Assembly: GCF_900116855.1 (NCBI RefSeq)
Contig: NZ_UETD01000009.1
Span: 1-64,000, forward strand
Source of the DNA: Ruminococcus flavefaciens
GTDB taxonomy: Bacteria; Bacillota; Clostridia; Oscillospirales; Ruminococcaceae
Direction of reading: 5' to 3'
DNA: 64,000 nucleotides
Shown: positions 1 to 7,838 of the stretch, piece by piece
Layout: each line of letters opens with the position of its first letter
Numbering within the stretch: the first letter of the stretch is position 1
Notes under the pieces: generated by a model
What the model was told of the DNA's origin: nothing
The model's input: the letters and a program-made list of their open reading frames with translations, nothing else
The model's database searches: none
Made by a program: the position numbers and the translations under genes

Positions 1-21
1 CCCCTACAATACAAATTTCGT

Positions 22-105
22 GGGACGTCGAGTGACTCCCTACAGTGTAGGGAGATGTCAGCCAAGCTGACAGAGGGTACGTGCAGCTGTTAGCTGCGCC
101 GTCCC
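22..105. repeat. Multi-branched palindromic repeat (three hairpins closed by an outer stem)
   Basis: GGGACG (22-27) pairs with CGTCCC (100-105). Inside lie three consecutive perfect hairpins: CTCCCTACA/TGTAGGGAG (36-54), GTCAGC/GCTGAC (57-71) and GCAGCT/AGCTGC (83-97). Together they would fold as a cloverleaf-like four-way junction. No ORF with a ribosome site covers it. The octamer CCCCTACA occurs at 1-8 and again at 103-110, so the window may start just after another copy. A dispersed structured repeat is the likeliest reading; an RNA gene is possible. Confidence 0.6.
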
Positions 106-159
106 CTACATTTCCAATTTTTCGCGTATGCGCTAAATTATGATTTATCTTAGCTGCAT

Positions 160-191
160 AAAAAATGCCCCGAAGCCATAACGCTTCGGGG
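160..191 (-). terminator. Intrinsic terminator of galE
   Basis: Perfect 9-bp stem CCCCGAAGC (168-176) / GCTTCGGGG (183-191) with a 6-nt loop. On the minus strand it is followed within two bases by a six-T run (165-160). Confidence 0.85.
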
Positions 192-214
192 ATTGTTTGC
201 AGGTGTACCTGCTC

Positions 215-1237
215 TTATTTTTTATTGTAGCCGTCGGGGTTATTCTTCTGCCAGTTCCATGAGTCGCGGCACATATCTTCAAGGGTCTTTTCGGTCTTCC
301 AACCAAGAATTTTAAGCGCCTTATCCGCATTTGCATAGCACTCTGCAAGGTCTCCGGGACGTCTTGCACCGTAAACATGGTTCACCTTGATACCGTTGAC
401 GCGCTCAAATGTGTTCACTATCTCGGTAACACTGTATGGCTTGCCTGTTCCGAGATTGAATATCTCAACGCCCTTGTGTTTAAGGATATAGTCGATAGCC
501 TTGACATGACCCTTTGCAAGGTCTACAACATGGATATAGTCTCTTGTGCAGGTGCCGTCGGGAGTTGGATAATCGTTTCCGAAGATGGTCAGGCACTCTC
601 TCTTGCCCACAGCCACCTGTGACACATAGGGCATGAGGTTGTTTGGGATACCCTGAGGGTCCTCGCCTATCATTCCCGACTCGTGTGCGCCGATTGGATT
701 GAAGTATCTCAGCAGTACCACGGACATATCCTTGTCGGCATATGCAGCGTCCTCGAATATCTGCTCCATCATAGCTTTTGTCCAGCCGTAGGGATTGGTG
801 CAGACTCCGCGCTTCATCTCCTCTGTATAGGGAACAGGGTTTTCCTCGCCGTATACGGTAGCGCTTGACGAGAAGAGTATGCACTTCACGCCGAACTCAT
901 TCATATTCTCCAGAAGCGATAGAGTGGTGTCGATATTGTTACGGTAGTACATAACAGGCTTTGCCACGGACTCGCCAACAGCCTTCAGCCCTGCAAAATG
1001 TATAACTGCATCGATGCTGTTCTCTCTGAACACCTCTGCCAGTTTTTCGTTATCCTTGATGTCCAGCTCATAGAGCTTTACATTTTTTCCTGTTATCTTT
1101 TCAACTCTGCGTATCGCCTCGGGAGAGCTGTTTGCGAAATTGTCCGCAACCACAACATCATAGCCTGCCTCGAGAAGTTCAACTGCTGTGTGTGAGCCAA
1201 TATATCCTGCTCCTCCTGCAAGTAGTATCGTAGCCAT
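215..1237 (-). CDS. galE: UDP-glucose 4-epimerase
   Basis: 340 aa, the usual GalE length. It is a cytoplasmic NAD-dependent enzyme of the extended SDR family that interconverts UDP-glucose and UDP-galactose (Leloir pathway) and supplies UDP-Gal for surface glycans. The N-terminal Rossmann motif GGAGYIGSH is at residues 8-16. The catalytic pair is visible as SSSATVYG near residue 124 and YGWTK at 150-154. The RNYIHV-type C-terminal region is present as RDYIHVVDLAKGH. The ATG follows an AAAGGA ribosome site. The gene lies at the distal end of the polysaccharide locus but has its own promoter and terminator, so it is probably transcribed separately from rfbC. Confidence 0.95.
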   Translation of the reverse strand: MATILLAGGAGYIGSHTAVELLEAGYDVVVADNFANSSPEAIRRVEKITGKNVKLYELDIKDNEKLAEVFRENSIDAVIHFAGLKAVGESVAKPVMYYRNNIDTTLSLLENMNEFGVKCILFSSSATVYGEENPVPYTEEMKRGVCTNPYGWTKAMMEQIFEDAAYADKDMSVVLLRYFNPIGAHESGMIGEDPQGIPNNLMPYVSQVAVGKRECLTIFGNDYPTPDGTCTRDYIHVVDLAKGHVKAIDYILKHKGVEIFNLGTGKPYSVTEIVNTFERVNGIKVNHVYGARRPGDLAECYANADKALKILGWKTEKTLEDMCRDSWNWQKNNPDGYNKK

Positions 1238-1296
1238 TTTCTTAGTCCTTTCATGTTTATTATCCGCGCTCGGTGCGGAAAAATGTTATTTCAATA

Positions 1297-1325
1297 ATTA
1301 TATCATAGAATTATTGAAATAGCAA
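1297..1325 (-). promoter_or_regulatory. galE promoter
   Basis: On the minus strand TTGCTA (1325-1320), a 17-bp spacer and TATAAT (1302-1297), about 60 bp before the galE ATG. The -35 box overlaps the first unit of the adjacent tandem repeat. Confidence 0.75.
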
Positions 1326-1575
1326 GACACGCGGAGAAAAAGCTGCTATCTGTAAAGCTCTGCCGCGAAAATGCCTGCGGGGGCTCCCCGCTTATATCAT
1401 GCAATTATAAAATTGCAAGACACGCGGAGAAAAAGCTGCTATCTGCAAAACTCTGCCGCGAAAATGCCTGCGGGGGCTCCCCGCTTATATCATAGAATTA
1501 TTAAAATTGCAAGCCGCGCGGAGAAAAAGCTGCTATCTGCAAAGCTTAGCCGCGAAAATGCCTGCGGGGGCTCCC
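1322..1575. repeat. Three tandem ~93-bp repeats between rfbC and galE
   Basis: Units begin at 1322, 1415 and 1509 (period 93-94 bp), each opening with GCAAG and ending in a GCGGGG/CCCCGC-type hairpin; the third is cut short at the rfbC terminator. Read on the minus strand, the junctions of units 2 and 3 each contain TTGCAA, a 16-17 bp spacer and TATAAG, which resembles the true galE promoter. There is no ribosome site and the reading frames across the units are not convincing, so the block looks non-coding. Confidence 0.8.
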
Positions 1576-1584
1576 TTGAATACG

Positions 1585-1612
1585 AAAAAGCCGCTCCGTT
1601 ACCGAAGCAGCT
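1585..1612 (-). terminator. Intrinsic terminator of rfbC and the polysaccharide operon
   Basis: Minus-strand stem AGCTGCTTCG / CGGAGCGGCT (two G-U pairs) around a GTAA loop, followed by TTTTT. It lies just downstream of the rfbC stop. Confidence 0.8.
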
Positions 1613-1618
1613 TCATTA

Positions 1619-2227
1619 TCAGAATTTGAATGTGTTCTCGAGAGTATCCCATTTCTTGTCCTTGTCGGAAAGATTGAGAGCTGTGCCGTCACTGAGGGTA
1701 TATCCCTCGCTGTCAGCGCTGCCCTTGTACTCGCCTACAAGCTCGGGCCACTCGATACCGATAGCAGGGTCATTCCATGCAAGACCGCCCTCATCGTTCG
1801 GATGCCAGAAATCGTCGCACTTGTAGCAGAACTCCGCAACGTCAGTCAGTACGAGGAAGCCGTGTGCAAAACCCTTGGGAATGAGGAACTGCTTCTTGTT
1901 CTCCTCTGTAAGAAGAACGCCGTACCACTTTCCGTAGGTGGCACTTCCGCTTCTCAGGTCAACAGCAACGTCAAAAACGCTGCCCTTGATAGCTCTTACC
2001 AGCTTGGTCTGAGGAAACTGCTTCTGGAAGTGGAGTCCGCGGAGAACTCCCTTTGTTGAGCAGGACTGGTTGTCCTGAACAAATACGATATCTATGCCTG
2101 CTTCCTCCATGTCGCGCTGTGAATAGGTCTCCATGAAGTAGCCTCTGTTGTCGCCGTGAACGGCAGGAGTTATAACACAGAGTCCCTCTATGCCGCCTAC
2201 ATTCTTTTCAACTGTTATCTGTCCCAT
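1619..2227 (-). CDS. rfbC: dTDP-4-dehydrorhamnose 3,5-epimerase
   Basis: 202 aa cupin-fold epimerase, third enzyme of dTDP-L-rhamnose synthesis: it epimerises C3 and C5 of dTDP-4-keto-6-deoxyglucose. Family landmarks are RGYFMETYSQ near residue 28, the conserved RGLHFQ segment with the catalytic-base His at about residue 66, and the KLVRAIKGSVFDVAVDLR strand. The protein is slightly longer than the ~180-aa norm at the C-terminus. It is the last gene of the rfb block, 1 nt after rfbD, and is followed by a clear terminator. It acts with rfbA, rfbB and rfbD in this window. Confidence 0.95.
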   Translation of the reverse strand: MGQITVEKNVGGIEGLCVITPAVHGDNRGYFMETYSQRDMEEAGIDIVFVQDNQSCSTKGVLRGLHFQKQFPQTKLVRAIKGSVFDVAVDLRSGSATYGKWYGVLLTEENKKQFLIPKGFAHGFLVLTDVAEFCYKCDDFWHPNDEGGLAWNDPAIGIEWPELVGEYKGSADSEGYTLSDGTALNLSDKDKKWDTLENTFKF

Positions 2228-2228
2228 A

Positions 2229-3116
2229 TTACTGAATCTCCTTTAAATAGCGTGAAAGTGCGTCCTGCCATGTGGGGAGCGGTGTGAAGCCGTTCTCGGC
2301 AAGCTTTGACTTATCCAGTCTGCTGTTGAAGGGTCTTGCAGCCTTGGAAAGTCCGTATTCTGCGGTGGTAACAGGTGTTACCTTTGTGGACATCCCTGCC
2401 TGCTTATATATCTCCACTGTGAAATCATACCATGAGATATAGCCGCCCTCGTTTGTGGCATGATAGTAGCCGTACTTCTCGGTCTCAGCCATATCCACCA
2501 GCAGCCTTGAAAGGTCGAGAGTATATGTGGGAGTTCCTATCTGGTCGGAAACCACCCTTACCTCGTCGTGGGTCTTGCCCACGTTTATCATAGTCTTTAT
2601 GAAGTTCTTGCCGTTTACGCCGAATACCCATGCGATACGCACGATGAAGTACTTATCCAGCGTATTTGCAACTGCAAGCTCACCGTCCAGCTTTGACTGT
2701 CCGTATACGTTCTGGGGAGCATAGTCCTTGCAGTCGGGCTGCCACGGCTCTGTGCCCTGTCCGTTGAAAACGTAATCGGTGGAAATGTATATCATCTTAC
2801 AGTCCAGCTTCTTGCAGACATTGGCGATATTCTGAGTACCGTCAACATTGATAGCCTTTACCTTGGGCTTGTTCTCCTCGTCCTCGGCGGCGTCAACTGC
2901 TGTCCATGCTGCACAGTGTACAACAACATCGGGGTTGACCTCGGATATTGCCTTTTCAACTGCCTCAGCGTCGGTTATATCAAGCTGAACATAGGGATAG
3001 TCTGTGGGTACAGACTCCAGTATATCGGAGCCTACGCCCTCATATCCGCGCTTTGCCAGCTCGTCCATTACATCATGACCGAGCTGTCCGCCTACACCTG
3101 TTACAAATGCTTTCAT
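2229..3116 (-). CDS. rfbD: dTDP-4-dehydrorhamnose reductase
   Basis: 295 aa from the chosen ATG. Final enzyme of dTDP-L-rhamnose synthesis, reducing the 4-keto group with NAD(P)H. The N-terminal GVGGQLG nucleotide-binding loop is at residues 7-13. STDYVFNG and YGQSK carry the SDR Ser and Tyr-Lys catalytic residues. The frame is open to 3149, but the ATG at 3116 is preferred: it has AAGGTGA immediately upstream and gives the canonical N-terminus MKAFVTG. That ribosome site lies within the 3' end of the upstream acyltransferase gene, which stops 4 nt before this start, so the two are probably translationally coupled. Confidence 0.95.
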   Translation of the reverse strand: MKAFVTGVGGQLGHDVMDELAKRGYEGVGSDILESVPTDYPYVQLDITDAEAVEKAISEVNPDVVVHCAAWTAVDAAEDEENKPKVKAINVDGTQNIANVCKKLDCKMIYISTDYVFNGQGTEPWQPDCKDYAPQNVYGQSKLDGELAVANTLDKYFIVRIAWVFGVNGKNFIKTMINVGKTHDEVRVVSDQIGTPTYTLDLSRLLVDMAETEKYGYYHATNEGGYISWYDFTVEIYKQAGMSTKVTPVTTAEYGLSKAARPFNSRLDKSKLAENGFTPLPTWQDALSRYLKEIQ

Positions 3117-3120
3117 CTTA

Positions 3121-4239
3121 TCACCTTTTTTCTGTAATCGAGCTATCAACTATATATGTAACTCTTGGGAATTTTTTTTCAATCAGGTTATAAATAGGAG
3201 CTGTAATACTTTCATAAATAAAATAAACTATCCAACAAATCAAATATATTCCAATTACTGCTATAAGAATATGAGCAGCTAATATGGGGAGTGGCTTATT
3301 TACAAAACTCTCAATTCTGATTCGGGATAAGAATTCTTTATGAAGCAAGAACACTGTAAAACTACCTTTGGCAAGGGTATTAATCACCTTGTTTTGTCCG
3401 AGGTCGATTTTTTTAAATAGAAAGAACACAGCAACCGCCATAAGTATTACTACCGGATTTAGATAGGAGTGAGCTGTACCCTTACAAAAATGAAGATACT
3501 CAAACAGTAAATACCATGCCGAGTCAACACCAACTAATATTGCCAAGTACGATATTAACTTTATCCTGCTAATATGGATATAGTCTGATTCACAGATATT
3601 GATATAAGCTCCTAAAGTATACATAAATGCAAAATTAACAATTGTATATCCATTTTGGCTGCCATACATTCCAATACTACTTAATCCTAATATGGTATCG
3701 CCTTTTATTTCTCCTAAAAGATCCACTGCAACTGCATAAACAGAAAAAATAAGAAACAGAGTAATTATCATGTATTTAAGTTGTTTCTTATTGAGTGCTT
3801 TCATAGCAATATTAATATAGGGAGAAATAAAATACAAAGCCGTGTACAATATCACGAAGTAGTTAGCCGGTAATAAAGTCCCTAATAACCCATGTAAAGT
3901 AAATGCCTTTTTCCCAATGATGATCAAAAGAAAGAATATCATCAAATTAAAAGCAATAACTTGTACCAATAGTTTAAATGGTTTTATCAAACTTCTTTTC
4001 TGTGTGTTAATCATAAAGTAGCCGGTGATAAGCACAAACAAATCAACCGCACAGATAAACACACTTTCTAAAATATTAAGAAAATGAAAATTCAGGCTTC
4101 CATTTTGAACATACTTTAATCCCCCACCGATATCTGCATTATTATAATGCAGTATAATGACTCCTAACATTGTCAAAATCCGAAGGAGTTCAATATTAGA
4201 TGAGCGTTGCTTTTTTGGGGGAGTTATTGCATTACTCAT
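3121..4239 (-). CDS. Acyltransferase 3 family membrane protein (putative glycan O-acetyltransferase)
   Basis: 372 aa polytopic membrane protein of the acyltransferase-3 / OafA-WecH superfamily, with about ten hydrophobic segments. The N-terminal block NIELLRILTMLGVIILHYN carries the family's conserved helix-1 His. The family usually O-acetylates surface glycans; acceptor and position cannot be read here. The gene is inserted between rfbB and rfbD. Its start overlaps the rfbB stop by 4 nt (ATGA). It is visibly AT-richer than the rfb genes on both sides, which suggests acquisition from another source. Confidence 0.85.
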   Translation of the reverse strand: MSNAITPPKKQRSSNIELLRILTMLGVIILHYNNADIGGGLKYVQNGSLNFHFLNILESVFICAVDLFVLITGYFMINTQKRSLIKPFKLLVQVIAFNLMIFFLLIIIGKKAFTLHGLLGTLLPANYFVILYTALYFISPYINIAMKALNKKQLKYMIITLFLIFSVYAVAVDLLGEIKGDTILGLSSIGMYGSQNGYTIVNFAFMYTLGAYINICESDYIHISRIKLISYLAILVGVDSAWYLLFEYLHFCKGTAHSYLNPVVILMAVAVFFLFKKIDLGQNKVINTLAKGSFTVFLLHKEFLSRIRIESFVNKPLPILAAHILIAVIGIYLICWIVYFIYESITAPIYNLIEKKFPRVTYIVDSSITEKR

Positions 4240-5264
4240 ATCTGGCTACGGTTGCCGTACATCTTCTCATAGTAGTTCTGGTACTCGCCTGAGATGATGG
4301 TCTCCCACCACTCGCGGTTCTCAAGATACCACTTGATGGTCTTCTTGATGCCGTCCTCGAACTTTGTCTCGGGCAGCCAGCCAAGCTCGTTGTGGATCTT
4401 TGTGGGGTCGATAGCATAGCGCATATCGTGACCCTTTCTGTCCTCAACGTGTGTGATAAGGCTCTCGGGCTTGCCCAGCTCCTTGCAGATGAGCTTTACG
4501 ATGTCGATGTTCTTCATCTCGTTGTGGCCGCCTACGTTGTAGACCTCGCCTACTCTGCCCTTATGGATGATAAGGTCGATAGCGCGGCAGTGATCCTCAA
4601 CATAGAGCCAGTCGCGGACATTCAGACCCTCGCCGTATACGGGGAGAGGCTTGTCAGCAAGCGCATTTGCTATCATAAGGGGTATCAGCTTCTCGGGGAA
4701 GTGATAGGGACCATAGTTGTTTGAGCATCTTGATATTGTCACAGGCAATCCGTAAGTTCTGTGGTAAGCCATTACCAGAAGGTCTGCACCTGCCTTTGAT
4801 GAGCTGTAGGGGCTGCTTGTGTGGATAGGAGTTTCCTCTGTGAAGAAAAGGTCGGGACGGTCAAGGGGAAGGTCGCCGTAAACCTCGTCTGTGGATACCT
4901 GATGGTATCTCTGTATTCCGTACTTGCGGCAGGCGTCCATGAGTACCTGTGTGCCGAGGATGTTTGTCTGGAGGAATATCTCGGGGTTCTCGATGGAGCG
5001 GTCAACGTGTGACTCAGCCGCAAAGTTTACAACGATGTCGGGCTTCTCCTCCTCGAAAAGCTTGTAGATAGCCTCTCTGTCGCAGATATCTATCTTCACG
5101 AAGCGGAAGTTGGGGTTCTTCATCACAGGCTCAAGTGTTGAAAGGTTGCCTGCATAGGTCAGTTTGTCCAGACATACTATACGGTAGTCCGGGTAAGTGT
5201 CAAGCATATGGAATACGAAATTTGCGCCGATAAAGCCTGCGCCGCCTGTTACAAATACTGTCAT
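4236..5264 (-). CDS. rfbB: dTDP-glucose 4,6-dehydratase
   Basis: 342 aa, standard length. Second enzyme of dTDP-L-rhamnose synthesis, converting dTDP-glucose to dTDP-4-keto-6-deoxyglucose with tightly bound NAD. The N-terminal GGAGFIG motif is at residues 7-13. The STDEVYG block carries the catalytic Thr-Asp-Glu triad and YSSSKAGAD the Tyr-Lys pair. RCSNNYGPYHFPEKLIP and RDWLYVEDHC are further RmlB signatures. It starts 12 nt after the rfbA stop and overlaps the following acyltransferase gene by 4 nt, so both are in one transcript. Confidence 0.96.
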   Translation of the reverse strand: MTVFVTGGAGFIGANFVFHMLDTYPDYRIVCLDKLTYAGNLSTLEPVMKNPNFRFVKIDICDREAIYKLFEEEKPDIVVNFAAESHVDRSIENPEIFLQTNILGTQVLMDACRKYGIQRYHQVSTDEVYGDLPLDRPDLFFTEETPIHTSSPYSSSKAGADLLVMAYHRTYGLPVTISRCSNNYGPYHFPEKLIPLMIANALADKPLPVYGEGLNVRDWLYVEDHCRAIDLIIHKGRVGEVYNVGGHNEMKNIDIVKLICKELGKPESLITHVEDRKGHDMRYAIDPTKIHNELGWLPETKFEDGIKKTIKWYLENREWWETIISGEYQNYYEKMYGNRSQI

Positions 5265-5276
5265 TTTCAGTTCTCC

Positions 5277-6164
5277 TTAATACATAACTTTTCCTTCGGC
5301 AACTCTTCTAAGATGAGCTCCGTAAGGTGATTTACCGTATTTTTCTGCGGACCTGAGCAGTCCGTCTCTGTCTATCCAGCCATTTATAAAGGCTATCTCC
5401 TCGGGTGCCGATATCTCAATGCCCTGACGGTTCTGTACCATCTGTACGAAGTTGGTAGCCTCTGCAAGGCTGTCCATCGTACCCGTATCGAGCCATGCAA
5501 AGCCCCGTCCAAGAAGCTGTACATCAAGAAGCGCGTCATGAAGGTACATTTCGTTGAGGGTGGTTATCTCAAGCTCTCCTCTTGCAGAGGGCTTTACCTG
5601 TTCTGCTCTTTCGCTCACGCCTGCGGGATAGAAGTAAAGACCAGTTACAGCGTAATTGCTCTTGGGCTGAGCGGGCTTCTCCTCGATTGAGAGTGCTCTG
5701 CCGTTCTCGTCGAAATCGACTACACCGAATCTCTCGGGATCGGGAACATAGTATCCGAAAACAGTAGCGCGTGAGCTCTTCTCCGCATTCTCCTTTGCGG
5801 CTCTCAGGATAGTTCCGAAGCCGTTGCCGTAGAATATATTGTCGCCAAGCACCATCGCACAGGAGTCATCGCCTATGAACTCCTTGCCGAGGATGAATGC
5901 CTGTGCAAGTCCGTCGGGACTGGGCTGCACCTTATAGCTGAGCTCAATGCCGTACTGTGAGCCGTCTCCGAGAAGTCTCTCAAAATTGGGAAGGTCTGTG
6001 GGAGTTGAGATTATCAGTATCTCCCTGATGCCTGCCAGCATAAGTGTTGACAGAGGATAATATACCATGGGCTTGTCATAAACGGGAAGCAGCTGCTTCG
6101 ACGTTACCATCGTAAGCGGATACAGTCTTGTGCCTGAGCCGCCTGCAAGAATTATACCTTTCAT
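5277..6164 (-). CDS. rfbA: Glucose-1-phosphate thymidylyltransferase
   Basis: 295 aa. It catalyses dTTP + glucose-1-phosphate to dTDP-glucose, the committed step to dTDP-L-rhamnose, and is usually feedback-inhibited by that product. The nucleotidyltransferase signature [13 protein letters not shown] is at residues 6-18, followed by [20 protein letters not shown] and IEEKP carry the metal- and sugar-phosphate-binding residues. [10 protein letters not shown] is typical of RmlA. It is the first rhamnose gene in transcription order, 24 nt after the guanylate-kinase-like gene. Confidence 0.96.
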   Translation of the reverse strand: MKGIILAGGSGTRLYPLTMVTSKQLLPVYDKPMVYYPLSTLMLAGIREILIISTPTDLPNFERLLGDGSQYGIELSYKVQPSPDGLAQAFILGKEFIGDDSCAMVLGDNIFYGNGFGTILRAAKENAEKSSRATVFGYYVPDPERFGVVDFDENGRALSIEEKPAQPKSNYAVTGLYFYPAGVSERAEQVKPSARGELEITTLNEMYLHDALLDVQLLGRGFAWLDTGTMDSLAEATNFVQMVQNRQGIEISAPEEIAFINGWIDRDGLLRSAEKYGKSPYGAHLRRVAEGKVMY

Positions 6165-6188
6165 TATTTCACCTCGTATATTGTATTA

Positions 6189-6770
6189 TTATAATATTGA
6201 TCTTATATATTCTTCCACCTGAGAGAAGCATTCCTCAAAGGTGCCGCTGTTGCTGAACCTGCGTTCGATGCCTGCCTCCTTCAGCTTCTCCTCCGAGAAA
6301 TCCTCGCTGTCGGCAATAAATCTGCGGCAGAGCTCGGTGTACTTGGGCTTTTCCTCGCGCATCTCGCGCTCAACAGCTCTGATGAGCCTGATACCGTCGT
6401 CCACCTCGATATAAACGGGGATCACTCTTTCGCTTCCGAAGAATGCATTTATCTTCACAAAGGACTCAAGAGTTCCTATGCCAAGATAGTTTCCTTTTTC
6501 GAGGTCGATATTGTCGCTGCAGGTAAAGTACGTCCAGTCACCGTAGACCGTATCATAGGTCCTTTCCTCTATGACAGTTCCCGAGGCGAGCTTTTCCTCA
6601 AAGCCCTTCCTGTCGGTGAAGTGGTACTCCCTGCCCTCCTGCTCGTTCTCGCGCATGGGACGGGTGGTATAGAGGACAAGGGGCAGCAAAGCATCGCTTT
6701 CCAGCAGCTTCTTATATATGGTATCCTTGCCCGATGAGCTTTTACCCATTATATAAAAAATATGGTTCAT
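6189..6770 (-). CDS. Guanylate-kinase-like P-loop protein in the polysaccharide operon
   Basis: 193 aa. A P-loop GKSSSGKDT sits at residues 9-17, followed by LYTTRPMRENEQEGREYHF, the guanylate-binding region of GMP kinases (family form TTRxPRxxExxGxxYxF). Length matches housekeeping Gmk (~200 aa), but the sequence diverges afterwards. It starts 2 nt after the SDR gene, with its ribosome site inside that gene's end, and precedes rfbA. This operon setting suggests either a specialised nucleotide or sugar kinase for the glycan pathway or a paralogous GMP kinase. The substrate cannot be decided from sequence. Confidence 0.75.
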   Translation of the reverse strand: MNHIFYIMGKSSSGKDTIYKKLLESDALLPLVLYTTRPMRENEQEGREYHFTDRKGFEEKLASGTVIEERTYDTVYGDWTYFTCSDNIDLEKGNYLGIGTLESFVKINAFFGSERVIPVYIEVDDGIRLIRAVEREMREEKPKYTELCRRFIADSEDFSEEKLKEAGIERRFSNSGTFEECFSQVEEYIRSIL

Positions 6771-6772
6771 TT

Positions 6773-7825
6773 TTATCTCCCCGCTTCCATGACTTCCATC
6801 ATGCGTCTGTAAATGTCTGCAAGGTCACCCTCGGGCTTCCAGCCCAGAGCGGTTATGGCATCGATGGAGAGGTTGAGGAAGGTGGTATCGGGATACTTTG
6901 AGGTATCTCCGTTCTCGGCAAAGGTAACGGCTATCTTTCCGCCGCCAAGCTTCTCCGCTACCATCTCGCCCATCTCTGCGATGGAGCAGTATGTATCGGG
7001 ATTTGCGGCGTTGTAGCTCTTTCCTGCCTGTCCGCTGAGCAGCACTGTCAGTATTGCAGTTGCAGCCTGAGCGGTATACAGATAGGGATGCTTGCTCTTT
7101 CCCTTTGTGAGGAGCTGTATGTTCTCGCCGTTCATGGCACATCTTGCCATCATGGCGAATACTCTCTGATCGTCATAGAGCACTCCCGGACCGAAGGTCT
7201 GTGCCAGTCGGATATTCATTGCTCTTATGCCGTACTCATGGGCATATGAAGCTGTGAGAGCTTCGCTCATTCTCTTTGTCTCGGGGTAGCAGCTTCTTAT
7301 GGTAAGAGGATCAACATATCCCAGCTTGTCCTCGGTGAGGATCTCCTCGGTAGTTACCTTGCCGTAGATCTCCATACTGGAGAGGAAGAGGAATGCGTCC
7401 GACTTCTTCTGCACAGCAAGCTCAAGAAGGTTCATTGTGCCCATGATGCCAGCCTTGATAGTCTCAACGGGATGTGAAGCAAAGTAGGCACTGGCTGTGG
7501 GGCTTGCCCCGTGGATGATATAGTCCACATCGCCTTCGATATCAAACGGCGTGTCCAGATCCTTGCAGATGAAGCTCATGCACTCGTCCGAGGCTTCAGC
7601 TTCCTCAAAGACCTCCCTGACTCTGTCAAGTGATCTCACGATAAGCTTTATCTTCAGACCAAGCTGCCTTTCTTTATTTGCAAGGAGCAGACCTCTTATG
7701 AGCGTAGAGCCGATAAGACCTGTTCCTCCCGTTATGAGCAGGGTCTTGTTTCTGAGCTTATCCCATTGGATATTATCTGCCTTGCAGATATATTCCATAT
7801 CTTCCTGAATTATCTTATGGGGCAT
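6773..7825 (-). CDS. NAD-dependent epimerase/dehydratase (extended SDR)
   Basis: 350 aa. The Rossmann motif ITGGTGLIGS is preceded by an extra ~28-residue N-terminal segment. The catalytic residues appear as LSSMEIYG and YPETKR (Tyr-x-x-x-Lys). IRLAQTFGPG resembles the UDP-glucuronate decarboxylase / dTDP-glucose dehydratase branch. It probably modifies a nucleotide-activated sugar or polyol. In this locus it could supply the substrate for the TarI-like cytidylyltransferase at 13717, since no alcohol-dehydrogenase-type TarJ is present. That link is inference. It lies between the flippase and the guanylate-kinase-like gene. Confidence 0.85.
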   Translation of the reverse strand: MPHKIIQEDMEYICKADNIQWDKLRNKTLLITGGTGLIGSTLIRGLLLANKERQLGLKIKLIVRSLDRVREVFEEAEASDECMSFICKDLDTPFDIEGDVDYIIHGASPTASAYFASHPVETIKAGIMGTMNLLELAVQKKSDAFLFLSSMEIYGKVTTEEILTEDKLGYVDPLTIRSCYPETKRMSEALTASYAHEYGIRAMNIRLAQTFGPGVLYDDQRVFAMMARCAMNGENIQLLTKGKSKHPYLYTAQAATAILTVLLSGQAGKSYNAANPDTYCSIAEMGEMVAEKLGGGKIAVTFAENGDTSKYPDTTFLNLSIDAITALGWKPEGDLADIYRRMMEVMEAGR

Positions 7826-7838
7826 TTTCCTATCCTCC

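Noticed and set aside
1322-1575. CRISPR array
   Set aside because: Units are ~93 bp and nearly identical throughout, with no variable spacers and no cas genes.
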